Below are positions 44,388 through 54,957 of a stretch of 64,000 nt of DNA, in pieces. How positions within the stretch are numbered: position 1 is the first letter of the stretch; each line of letters begins with the position of its first letter. The DNA lies in contig JAQNDB010000171.1 of NCBI GenBank assembly GCA_029204045.2, positions 56,219 through 120,218 on the forward strand. The letters are read 5' to 3'. The notes under the pieces are model-generated. The model was not told the origin of the DNA, made no database searches, and was given only the letters and a program-made list of their open reading frames with translations. The position numbers were made by a program, and so were the translations under genes. Origin of the DNA: Tillandsia leiboldiana. Lineage: Eukaryota > Streptophyta > Magnoliopsida > Poales > Bromeliaceae.

Positions 44388-45200
44388 ATGGTGATCACGT
44401 GGGTCATTCTTCTTCTGGCTGCTATGGTACATACGAGAGACACTGTCAAGCCCAAGAGGGCTAAGAAAGCGAAGAAAGCAAAAGATGATTCCGATACGGA
44501 ATCTGAGACGGAATCGATCGATTGGGATGAGCTTCAAGTTGAAGCAACAACTGTTCCCACTGCTTCAAAGGGAAAAGCGCCTGCGGAGACATCGAAGGCT
44601 CCGCCTACTGCTGCTGAAAAGGGCAAAGCTCCTATGGAAGAAACTTCTGGGAAGACAAAAAGAAAAAGACTTGCTCGACGGCTTGGACGAGCTCGAGGTA
44701 TTGAAATAAATGAACCATGTCAAGATGAAACAAAGAATATCCCTCAAACTGAAAATGAATCTGAAGACGAAGAAGATTGGGATACATTTCTTACTGAAGT
44801 ACAACAAGGTATTGATGAAGAAAATAAGGTTTACCTAAAGAACAAGAAGCTACTGAAGTCTTCCTCAATAATTAAGCAGCAAGCAAGGAAAAAGAATGTG
44901 CCAAGCAATGAACCTCTTGACAATTCACATTCTCTGCCAAGAAGATCTCCTCGGAATGAAGGTCAGACTGCTCCGTCAGTCGTCACACAACGTTCTTCAA
45001 CTTCTAGAAGAATTGACCAAAAGACAAACTTAGAGTCTTCCATCAAACAAGAACAAGATCAAATGACTCTAGAACTCAGAAAGATTACCAAGGACATACA
45101 TCAGATGAAACAAGAGTGTTCTACGATTTCGGGAATGCTTAAAGGAATTTTAAAAAAGCTGGGCTGCACGAGCTCTGAAGACTCTGCCTCAGATGATTGA
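44388..45200 (+). CDS. COP1 third ORF (270 aa), position of SIRE env-like gene
   Basis: Intact ORF between pol and the 3' LTR. Residues 1-15 are hydrophobic (MVITWVILLLAAMVH), a possible signal or membrane segment. Next a Lys-rich run (KPKRAKKAKKAK), an acidic DSDTESETES stretch, two GKAP repeats, a basic KRKRLARRLGRARG region, and a C-terminal predicted coiled coil with a heptad-like EQDQMTLELRKITKDIHQMK segment. SIRE/Maximus elements carry an extra, often env-like, ORF here; that is family knowledge. The sequence itself shows no clear envelope fusion peptide or second transmembrane segment, and the basic/acidic make-up fits a nucleic-acid-binding or nuclear protein equally well. It has stayed open while pol collected stops. 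Confidence 0.65.
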   Translation: MVITWVILLLAAMVHTRDTVKPKRAKKAKKAKDDSDTESETESIDWDELQVEATTVPTASKGKAPAETSKAPPTAAEKGKAPMEETSGKTKRKRLARRLGRARGIEINEPCQDETKNIPQTENESEDEEDWDTFLTEVQQGIDEENKVYLKNKKLLKSSSIIKQQARKKNVPSNEPLDNSHSLPRRSPRNEGQTAPSVVTQRSSTSRRIDQKTNLESSIKQEQDQMTLELRKITKDIHQMKQECSTISGMLKGILKKLGCTSSEDSASDD

Positions 45201-45913
45201 CTTGTGCTGATTTCTAATAATTCTCTTATGCAGGAACTTCAGATTTTTAACTTTCTTTTGTGCAGGTTTTACGTTTTAGTTTTTAGTTTTTAGTTCTCAA
45301 ACTTTTGGTACTTGAACTCTTAACCATTCTCTCCATTTTGGTATTTTTTGGCTAACTTTTGTGACAAAAAGGGGGAGAGAGAGAGATAAACAATGACAAT
45401 GATTTCTTTTGTGTGAGAAAGAAACTTGAAACTATAGAGGTAAGTAGAACTTGGTAAGTAGAACTTCAACTTTCGGTTTTCATTTGTGTTTGAATGCATG
45501 CCTCGACTAACTATTCGACTAACTATTTGGGCATGTAATTTAACTAACAAGTTGATGTTCACTAACATGACATTTGGATTTTGATTGCATAGAAGATATG
45601 TTGGTGTTTTAATTATGATCAATTTACATATCTGAATGTATAAATGTCATGGTAAGTATAAATGAGTATAAACTTAATCTCTGTGTGTGGTTTTTGAATG
45701 ATATAAAATTCTTGAGGTATCTAATGATTTCTTTTGTCAAGAATGATTTCTTTTACAGAGAGTACAGATGTCTAAGTCTAGAGTCTGTTTTAGGAGTTTA
45801 ACTCATGTATTTTATTTTGGATCTCCATTGTAAATTTTTGTTGTATGGTGATAGCAACAAAAATATCTTTTTGAATTTTCTTGAGTGGATCTATGTTTTG
45901 TCACGAAACTGCC

Positions 45914-45924
45914 AAAGGGGGAGA
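45914..45924 (+). other. Polypurine tract of COP1
   Basis: AAAGGGGGAGA directly before the 3' LTR; plus-strand priming site. A related purine run sits at 45366-45386. Confidence 0.85.
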
Positions 45925-45925
45925 T

Positions 45926-47266
45926 TGTTATGGAATTTAAGTTGGCGTATTTCGTGAATTCGGTTAAGTCTTGAAGATTGAAGGTAAAGAAGGTTGGATC
46001 ATATAACTCAATCTCAAGAAAGAAGAATTCAAAAGGATCAGGTATGTTGAACTTAATATCTTTGGTGATCCGAATACTTCTTATAGTGTAGAAACACTTG
46101 GATGAACTTGTAATTGCATAATTATCAAAAACTGGACATGGGACATGTTCAGGATCCGGATCAGGCTTTGCAATCCGGATCCCGAAGGTGGTTCGTTCAT
46201 ACATCAGTTCAATCCGGATCGTAGCTTCCCTTGATCCGGATCCCGAACACTGGGTTTACCATTTTATTTGAGCGATCCGGATCAGGCTACTGCAATCCGG
46301 ATCCTGAACGTTGATGTTTGGTGAACTGTATGAACGATCCGGATCAAGCACTTCGATCCGGATCCCGAACCTTCGTTTTTCTGGAATCTGTTTTTCTCGC
46401 TACTGTAATCCGGATCGCCGATCTCCGATCCGGATCGTCGTCATGTAAAAATTCCAGAAAAAGATAGTTTTTGATCCTTATCTTTTTCCAAGGGTTTCTA
46501 ACCTATAAATAGACCCTATGATTCTTTTTCTAGGGCTAATCCACAGACTAGAAAAAGTAGCCGTCATCTTTTATACGGCCTAAGATCCACATATAGAGAA
46601 GAAAGGAAATCATAGATTCTATCTTATGTTTCTTCATCTATATTGATTGATTTGATTCTAGGTTTTAATACTCACATTTTGAGTTGAATCAAATCAATGA
46701 ATACTTAGATGGTATTTCCGATCTATTTCTAATCTAAGTATTCGGCGGATCGTCACCACCCAAAAAAACAACGATTTACCCCAAAATCGGCGCGTGGACT
46801 CGCGTGGCCTTGTGGATTCAAGGTGCTACCGCTCTCGTGGATTCGGAGCGAGGTACGTTCGTGGATTCGAAGCGTGCTACTGGGTGAAGACCGTGGATTC
46901 GGTCGGACGTCGTGGACTCGATGTTGGACGCTGTGGATTCGTCGTTGGACGCACATCGTGGATTCGAGAAGCGTCGTGGAGCGAGCGGAGAAGATCAACT
47001 AGGAGCGTATGGAAAAGGTTGAGTCATCTGTGAGTACGGTATATCACCTTGTACGTGTTTAATTCTAGTGGATTTCACCGTGTTATCGGTCCCGTGGTTT
47101 TTTACTCCGGTTTGGAGTTTTCCACGTAAAAATCTCTGCGTGTTATTTATTTTTCCGCATTGGGTTTTTTATCGCAAAGATTTTTGAGTGTTTAGTGTTT
47201 ACACCTATTCACCTCCCTCTAGGTGTTTTTTTCCAATATTTAGATCCAATTATACATAACCCGACC
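45926..47266 (+). repeat. COP1 3' LTR
   Basis: Matches 29908-31247 with about 17 differences; the terminal A of CCCGACA is C here. TATA at about 46504, motif arrays as in the 5' LTR. Confidence 0.92.
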
Positions 47267-47640
47267 AAAATCTGCTCGCGAAAAACTGCTCAGAAACCGC
47301 TCGCGAAAAACTACACAAAATCTGCTCGCGAAAACTGCTCAGAAACCGCTCCCGAAAAACTGCACAAAATCTGCTTGCGAAAAACTGCTCAGAAACCGCT
47401 CGCGAAAAACTGCACAAAATCTGCTCGCGAAAAACTGCTAAGAAACCGCTCGCGAAAAACTGCACAAAATCTGCTCGTGAAAAACTGCTCAGAAACCGCT
47501 CGAGAAAAACTGAACAATATCTGCTCGCGAAAAACTGCTCAAAAACCGCTCGCGAAAAACTGCACAAAATCAGCTCGCGAAAACTGCTCAGAAACCGCTC
47601 GCGAAAAACAGCTCGCGAAACTGCTCCCAGCGAAGCAACC
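47267..47640 (+). repeat. 50-bp tandem repeat, target of COP1
   Basis: About seven units of 49-50 bases, each with CTGCTCGCGAAAAACTGCTC followed by AGAAACCGCTCGCGAAAAAC and TGCACAAAAT. The COP1 target duplication is the AAAAT at the unit end. Open frames with Lys/Ser repeats here reflect the repeat only. Confidence 0.88.
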
Positions 47641-48237
47641 GCGCGGCGCGAAAAACAGCAGCCGACGGTGAAAAATAGCGCCAATGGCGAAGACTACGCC
47701 CGACGGCGAAAACAGCGCGCGGCGGCGAAAAACGGCCTTCAACGGCGAAAAACGGCGCCGGCACGCAAAACGAGGTGCAGCCCGCTGTCCGGATGCACGC
47801 CGAGCGGCAAAAAACCCAGCCGCGCGGCGTAGGAGGCCCGCCGCGCGGCGCAAAGCCCAGCCGCGCAGTGCAGGGGCTTGCTGCGCGGCGCCAAAGTGCG
47901 CTGCGCGCGGAGCCCTGCGGCGCTGCGCGCGCCCGCGCGCAGCCCGCTGCGCTGCGCGCGGCCCGCTGTGCGCGGCCCGCAGCGCTGCACGCGCCCGCCG
48001 CGCGCACCCTGTGGTGCGCGCGGCCCGCGCGCAGTGCAGTGCTGCGCACGCGCCTTCCGCGCGCGCCTGCGCGCGGTCATGCAGCGCCGCGTGTGGCCTG
48101 CCGCCGCCGTCATGCAGCCTGCCGCCGGGTGCTGCCAGCCTGCAGCACCTTGGCGGCTGTTGCGCGCGGCGCTTTTGCGCGCCCGCGCAGCAGCCGCGCC
48201 GGCCGCGCGTGCACCAATGCGCGCGCGCGGCTCCCTC
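47641..48237. other. GC-rich unclassified stretch
   Basis: Irregular CGCGCGGCGC-type words, no clean period, no domain in any frame. It includes GGCACGCAAAACGAGGTGC, like the minisatellite word of the gypsy LTRs, so it may be the GC-rich part of another LTR. It ends where GY6 begins. Confidence 0.5.
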
Positions 48238-48517
48238 TGTCACGCCCCGGCGTCAAAACTGCGACCCGGGTTCGCCAACAGATCCGCCGCCCATACGGAC
48301 GCCCCGTATAGACGAAGCGACTAACCTGCAAAAAGAAACAACTACAGCTAAACAGATATCAGAGCTGAAAGTAAAACTACTGAAAAGCTGAAATCAAAAC
48401 ACTGTACAACTGAAAATAATACAATATCCATCTCCCAAATACGATCGTATAACAAGTCCTCTGATACAAAACTCAAAAGGGAGATATCTCTAATAAAATA
48501 CATCAGTGTACAAGCTC
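48238..48517 (-). repeat. GY6 LTR, part 1 (minus strand, 3' end)
   Basis: The plus strand starts TGTCACGCCCCGG; same family as GY5 and SOLO2. No PBS to the left, so an outer end. Interrupted at 48517 by GY7 and resumed at 57446. Includes a U5 hairpin at 48288-48314. Confidence 0.85.
48288..48314 (-). other. Conserved U5 hairpin (GY6 copy)
   Basis: CGCCCATACGG pairs with CCGTATAGACG around a 5-base loop: on the minus-strand RNA eleven pairs, two of them G-U. Confidence 0.75.
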
Positions 48518-49969
48518 TGTCACGCCCCCGGGGGTTTTTGAGTCTGTCAAAGCGGAAAATTGCGTGTATTCTTTTTTTTTTCTTAATAAGGTAACTTAAA
48601 CCTCATCCCCGGTGCGTGCCAGACCGCCACATACACAAATTCTCTCTGCCCACGGACAGAGTCTCCTTTGTATATGCACGGCGTCTCATTTACAACAACA
48701 TACATCAACCATCAACCATACAATAGACATACATCGTCAAACAGAGTACAGTAGTTTAACTAATGTTTAAAAGACTGGTGTCCACTCGACACCTTGTTGT
48801 TTTATTTTCAAGCGGAATACTAAAGCGGCATCAGTGTTTAGAAAGGATAAAACCCACGGTTGCAAAACCCGTGCCCACACGGCACTTCGTTTTGAGAAAA
48901 CGTTTTCGAAATCATTTGGTTTATCTTGCAAACATGCCGCGTATGAAAACATCACTAATAGCATCAAAGCATAAATGTACACCTCATCCACAGCACTAAG
49001 TAATACATGTCCACGACTAATACGATCCACAAGCAAATTAACTAAAAGAAGCATAAGGGAAATGAGATAATAAACCCAAGTATCTGACTACGGTCCTCGC
49101 GACGCAGTCTCACCGCCCTCCCGGCTAACGCACCTCGTAACACCTGTCACGGAGTGGGGAATGTCAGTGACAAACAAAGTAGATTTCTAATAACAATAAG
49201 GAATAAGGAGCAAACCGAATACACCGGAACCTTTCGCTAAAACCCTACACATAATTAAGCTGGGCCCCAACCCCAGATTTATCAATTAAGTTGGGCACCA
49301 ACCCCAGAGTACCTGTCGGGGAGACTAAAGTCTCCCCTCGTGCGCAAACACCTCTTTGATGCATTTAACCTCTTCGCGGTGCTGGTGTGCTATCTTCAGC
49401 GGGCGCGAAGAGGTCCTCACGGCTCCCACCCCTTTGTGAGGTACACGGGTCAAAAGAGACCACTTCTCCGGAAAAGTACACCCATGCGGAGGCCAATCCG
49501 CCTGTGTACGTGCAGGATCCGAAACGGATTTGCCAAGATCGGCGTGTAGTGAGGACCGCGACCGTAGCCGCTTCAATTGTTAGTTGAAAAACAATTATGC
49601 GAAAGGTTAAACTGTCCATCTACTTTGTTAGATAAATTAAGAGCACTTTAATGACGATAGATGCACTTACTGCACTTGTTGCACTTATCGCAACCGTACC
49701 CACCTATTTGAAGAGAAATCGGAACACCTGAATCCTTCGCGCACCCCCGCTGCGCACTTGGACCTAAAGAAAAGTCCGCAAGGATAACTATAGTAAAAAA
49801 CGTGTACGAACATCCGAAAACAAAAGACCCAATTTACTCTTTTTGACGAAAAAGTCCAACACTGCCCGGGTTGACGAAACGGAAATCCCGCGCCGCCGTC
49901 GTCGTCCGCCGGAACCCCGCGCGGTTCGGAACCACGCGGCGCGTCTCCGCGGCGACGCCCCCGCGGCGC
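48518..49969 (-). repeat. GY7 3' LTR, truncated
   Basis: Corresponds to 54792-56243 of the 5' LTR. Identity ends at CCGCGGCGC inside the GC array, where pol sequence begins. U5 hairpin at 48625-48683. Confidence 0.9.
48625..48683 (-). other. Conserved U5 hairpin (GY7 3' LTR copy)
   Basis: Same outer arms as GY1; the inner stem is CTCTGTCC/GGGCAGAG in element sense, where GY1 has ACTCTGC/GCAGAGT. A second copy is at 54899-54957. Confidence 0.7.
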
Positions 49970-52900
49970 CCTTCACATAGGGGATAGTTCGATTGCGCAA
50001 CTTCTTGTCCTCTCTTGCCAAAATCCGCACCGGTGTCTCATCGACGCTTAAATCTTCTCGCAACTCGATGGTGGAGGCATCCAAGGCATGAGAGGGATCA
50101 GCTAGGTACTTCCGGAGCATTGAGACATGGAACACGTTATGGACTCGTTCGAGATTCGGCGGCAGGGCTAATCGGTACGCCACCGGTCCTACGCGTTCTA
50201 GGATCTCGAACGGTCCTACGTACCTCGGGCTTAACTTCCCCTTTATGCCGAAGCGTCGGTTCCCCTTGGAGGGCGAAACTCGGAGTAGCGCGTGCTCACC
50301 CACCATGAACTCTAAGTCTCGGCGTCTGTTGTCCGCGTAGCTTTTCTGTCTGCTCTGGGCGGTCAGTAGCCTTTGCCTAATCAATCGCACCTTTGCTTCG
50401 GTCTCCTCCACCAAATCTGGGCCCAGAAACTTACGCTCACCCAAGTCGTCCCAGCATATTGGAGACCGACAGCGGCGCCCGTACAGGGCCTCGTATGGTG
50501 CCATCTGAATGCTGGCCTGGTAACTGTTATTGTAGGTAAATTCCACTAGGGGCAAACACCGTGCCCATCCTTCGCCCAGGTCTAAAACGCATGCCCGAAG
50601 CATGTCCTCCACAATTTGTATCACCCGCTCTGATTGTCCGTCGGTCTGCGGGTGAAAAGCCGTACTGAAGTGCAACTTGGTTCCCATTGCTCGCTGCAGG
50701 CTCTGCCAAAAGTTTGACACAAATCGCGTGTCCCTGTCCGACGTGATGGATGTCGGCACCCCATGCAACCTTACGTCGTGTGTATGGGCAGAAAGTGGGC
50801 CGATTTCGTCAGACGGTCCACAATTACCCATATTGCATCGTGTCCCTGTGACGATCTCGGGAACCCGGTCACAAAATCCATGGTAATCATGTCCCATTTC
50901 CACTCGGGCACCGGTAAAGGTTGCAATTTTCCTGCCGGGCGCTGGTGCTCGGCCTTCACTCGTTGGCACACCAGGCAGTGTGCCACAAACCGAGTCACGT
51001 CTCCCTTCATTTTGGGCCACCAGAAGGTCTGTTTGACATCCTTGTACATCTTCGTTCCCCCGGGATGCGCTGCATATGGAGCAGTATGCGCCTCCCGCAG
51101 GATTTCCTCTTTGAGTTCCGGTAGATCCGGCACGCAGATTCGTCCCCGAAATCGTATCGTGCCGTCGGAGTTTACTGTGAAATCACCTTCTTGGTCGGCA
51201 GTTACTCTATTTCGCACCAACTGGAGTTGGTCATCAGTCGACTGCCCCTCGAGAATTCTGTCAAGCAAGGTAGGTCTGACCACCAGTGTCAGAAGTTGTT
51301 CGACTGTACCCGCCGGTACTACTTCTAGTCTTAATCGCGAAAACTCCGCAATCGGACTATCTTGCTGGGTGATGGCACTTACCCCTGCCTTTACGGCCTG
51401 CCCCTTACGGCTCAGGGCGTCGGCCACCACGTTTGCCTTTCCCGGGTGGTAGTGGATCGTTAAATCGTAATCCTTCAGTAGCTCGAGCCACCGTCTTTGT
51501 CGCAAATTTAACTCCTTTTGGGTGAAAAGGTACTTGAGACTTTTATGATCTGAATACACATTGCAGTGTGCCCCATACAGGTAGTGTCTCCAAAGCTTGA
51601 GGACGAACACAACCGCTACGAGTTCCAAATCGTGCACGGGGTAGTTACGCTAGTATTCTTTGAGCTGCCTTGACGCATAGGCTATAACCTTTCCCCGTTG
51701 CATGAGTACTCCTCCCAGTCCGTTTCGCGACGCATCGCAATACAGTTCATAATCCTCCCCTGGTTCTGGCAGGGCGAGAATCGGAGCTCGCGTCAATCTA
51801 TCCTTGAGCTCCTCGAAGCTCCTCTGACATTTGTCCGTCCAGATGAACTTTTCCCCCTTTTTAGTCAAACGGTTTAAGGGGGTGGCTATCTTGGAGAAAC
51901 CCTCCACGAAGCGCCGGTAGTACCCGGCTAATCCTAGAAAGCTTCGAACCTCTGTCACCGTCGTCGGTTGGGACCAGTCCGTCACCGAATCTATCTTCTT
52001 CGGATCAACCGCGACCCCAGCCGCCGGGATTACGTGCCCTAGGAAGCCGACCTCACGGAGCCAAAACTCACACTTTTTGAGTTTGGCGTAGATGTTCTTC
52101 ATGTTCCTCGTCTGTACGGGAGTAGATGAGGATATCATCGATGAAGACCACCACGAATAAGTCCAGGAAGGGTTTGAATACCCTGTTCATCATGTCCATG
52201 AACACCGCCGGGGCATTTGTGAGCCCGAACGGCATTACTGTAAATTCGTAATGGCCATAGCGAGTTCGAAAAGCCGTTTTGGGGATGTCCTCCCCCTTGA
52301 CCTGGACCTGATGATAGCCCGACTGCAGGTCAATCTTTGAAAGCACCGTCGCCCTCCTGTAGTTGGTCGAAGACGTCGTCGATCCTTGGCAGGGGGTACT
52401 TGTTCTTAACGGTGACCTTATTTATCTCCCGGTAGTCGATGCACAATCGGAGACTTCCGTCCTTCTTCCTCACAAACAGGACGGGCGCGCCCCAGGGTGA
52501 CGCGCTAGGCCTGATGAAGCCCTTATCCAAAAGGTCCTCCAACTGTGCCTTGAGTTCCTTCAGCTCCGCGAAGGCCATCCTGTACGGTGCCTTGGTGATG
52601 GGTTTGGTGCCGGGAAGTAGTTCAATAGGAAAGTCGACTTCTCGTTCCGGCGGCGCTCCGGGGAGCTCTGCCGGAAACACGTCCGAAAATTCCCTTACCA
52701 CGGGAATTTCAGAAGGCGACGAAACGGGTCGGGTGGCTAAATCGACCGAGGCTAGATAGGCCACGCACCCGCCCTCCATCAACTTCCTAGCTCGCGACGC
52801 GGAGATGATAGCCAAGAAGGAAGTGCTTTTACATAACATGTACACATTTTCTGGGAATCCCGGCTTCTGTAGTTGCACCTGGCGCTTCTCGCAGTTGATG

Positions 52901-54570
52901 ACCGCCTGATACTCGGTAAGCCAGTCCATGCCCAAAACCACGTCGTATTCCTTTAGCGGTATGACCACCAGATCCCAGGGGCACGACAACCTTCCCAGTC
53001 TTATTGAACACGAGGGTACTAGGCCAGTTGCCGCGATTGGCCCCCCAGGGGTCTGGACGGTCAGTAAGACATCAAGGGGACTACTTTCTAGCAGATGTGT
53101 TTGTGCAAAAGTGCGGGAAATAAAGGAGCGAGTCGCCCCGGTGTCAAACAGGGTTCGTGCTCGGAAATTAGAAACGGAGGTAATACCTGCGACCGCCTCC
53201 TCTTGCAGTGTCGCTCCATGTTGGCCCATGGAGTAGAGCCTCCCTCCTAGTTGTGGTCGCGATTCTCCTTCTGCTCTTGGCGCCGGAGGGTGTGGGGGCA
53301 TTCCCGTTGATGCTCTACCCCGTCCTGGTGGCTGTGCCGTTGGGGTGGAAGCTGCGGAAGATGCCGCTCCAGTGTTCAGAGGGCAGTTGAATCGGAAATG
53401 CCCTGGTTTGCCGCAGTGGTAATAGTGATCCTGTCTCTTAGGGCATTCCGTCACTGGATGCGATGCTCCGCAAATAACACATGGCTTGTTTGCTGGTCGC
53501 GGCTTTCCGATAGGCGCACTCTTGCTTCCTTGTTGCGTCTTGGGGTACTTTGGGGGTCGGCTTCCACCAGACGGACCCCCTCCCGGGTAAGTCTGTGTCC
53601 GCTTCCTCTCCCGATTATTTTCTGATCCCTCACGTCGAGGTCGGGTGATAGCGAACCCCCGCTCCACTATGGTGGCCCTGTCCACCACTTCCCTGAACGT
53701 GCGCAGGTCCTCTGCCTGAACCATCTCGAAGATGTCGCTCCGTAACCCGTCCACAAAAAGACGGGCCTTGTGGGGTTCATCTCTTATAACAAACGGGATG
53801 CAGTTAACCAATCTTACGAACTCCCTTTGATATTCCATGACCGAGCGGTTCCCTTGTCTAATGTTCTTCAGGTCGTCTTCCAATTGCCGCTTGACGCTAT
53901 CGGAGAAGAAAGCGTCAAAAAGTTCCTCTCTAAAGGCCGTCCATGTCGGTAGCGGGTCGTTTGTAGACGGATCCGGGCGTACCGTCTTCCACCAGATGCG
54001 TGCATTCCCTTCGAGGAAGTGGACGGCTAGTGGAACCCGCTCGTGTTCCTCCATCAGTAGGTCCTCGAAGAGTTTTTCCATGGTATCTACCCATTTCTCG
54101 ACGACCCATGGATCGGTCGTCTCTCCCTCAAAAGTGGGAGGGTCATGCTTCTTGAACCTAGTCAAATTCGTCCTGACCCTTTCTCGCGTCGTTCGTTGCT
54201 CCGTGATCCCTCCTACAGCGGCGGACCCCCCGAGAGTAGGGGTCGTTCCTGCCTCCCCTGCTGTCGCTCCCATCACGGGCCCCGTGGTCGTCGGAATAGG
54301 TACATCCCTTGGGGATGGGGGCTGTTCCGTCGTCGTGCCACCCGTCCCTTGCGGTCCCGTAGTGGGTGCGGTGGCTTCGGGCGGAGGTGGCGGATCGCGC
54401 TCGGCTGGCGCGGTTGCCTGTTGCTGCGTCAGGTGACGAACCTGCTCCGTCAGCGTCGCTAATTGCCCGGCCATTTCCCGTAGTTGTCGTTGGAGGAGCT
54501 GGTTCTCTGCGGTGGCCGGGGTCACTCTGTCCACGTCCGCATTCTCGGTGGACGATCTTGTCCGGGCCAT
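49970..54570 (-). pseudogene. GY7 Gag-Pol pseudogene
   Basis: Start ATG at 54570 (MARTRSSTENADVD). Gag, knuckles, protease (DTGA) and the first part of RT are open to 52330. Breaks relative to GY1: a one-base gain near 52355; loss of about 38 bases near 52095 just after the RT FIDD region; a TAG at 51650-51652 in RNase H; loss of 43 bases near 50774 inside the integrase core, between HTT and RLHG; and the 3' deletion at 49970, after IPYVK, which removes most of the chromodomain. The second knuckle has lost its first Cys (YYHCGKPGHFRFNC), while the first, CVICGASHPVTEC, is complete. Remaining domains are clearly Tekay-like and close to GY1. Confidence 0.9.
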
Positions 54571-54773
54571 CGTCCGCTATAGACAAAGAAACCATGTTAA
54601 CCCTAAGGTTATAACCCTAACACCCTGTCTTACGATTACACCTACATTACGTCCCCTTTTCCCCGTACTCTCACGTACTACGCACCTATACCTTGGTTAT
54701 CTCATGTCTAATTTGCTTGTGGCACCTTACACTGTGGATGTGGATCACGTCTACTATGGTTATGGTTGTTTTT

Positions 54774-54784
54774 CTCTGATACCA
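54774..54784 (-). other. Primer-binding site of GY7
   Basis: The minus strand reads TGGTATCAGAG, 7 bases from the 5' LTR. The interval 54571-54773 is an untranslated leader with no other feature seen. Confidence 0.85.
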
Positions 54785-54898
54785 TTTAATCTGTCACGCC
54801 CCCGGGGGTTTTTGAGTCTGTCAAAGCGGAAAATTGCGTGTATTCTTTTTTTTTTCTTAATAAGGTAACTTAAACCTCATCCCCGGTGCGTGCCAGAC

Positions 54899-54957
54899 CG
54901 CCACATACACAAATTCTCTCTGCCCACGGACAGAGTCTCCTTTGTATATGCACGGCG
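54899..54957 (-). other. Conserved U5 hairpin (GY7 5' LTR copy)
   Basis: Same as 48625-48683. Confidence 0.7.

Larger units (their letters stand above)
29908..47266 (+). mobile_element. COP1: SIRE/Maximus-like Ty1/copia element
   Basis: 17,359 bp including the 6.4-kb nested COP2; about 10.96 kb without it. LTRs 29908-31247 and 45926-47266, PBS TGGTATCAGAGC, gag, pol (PR-IN-RT-RNase H), third ORF (44388-45200), polypurine tract AAAGGGGGAGA (45914-45924). Target duplication AAAAT at 29903-29907 and 47267-47271. LTRs differ at roughly 17 positions in 1340, so it is older than COP2. The coding region is broken by one gag frameshift, COP2, and four in-frame stops, so the element is defective but recognisable along its full length. 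Confidence 0.93.

Noticed and set aside
44388..45200. ORF3 as a host gene caught between elements
   Set aside because: It lies between pol and the polypurine tract of COP1, and a homologue occupies the same place in COP3, so it belongs to the element.
47195..47671. 158-codon Lys/Ser repeat ORF
   Set aside because: Translation of the 49/50-bp tandem repeat starting in the COP1 LTR; the unit is not a multiple of three.
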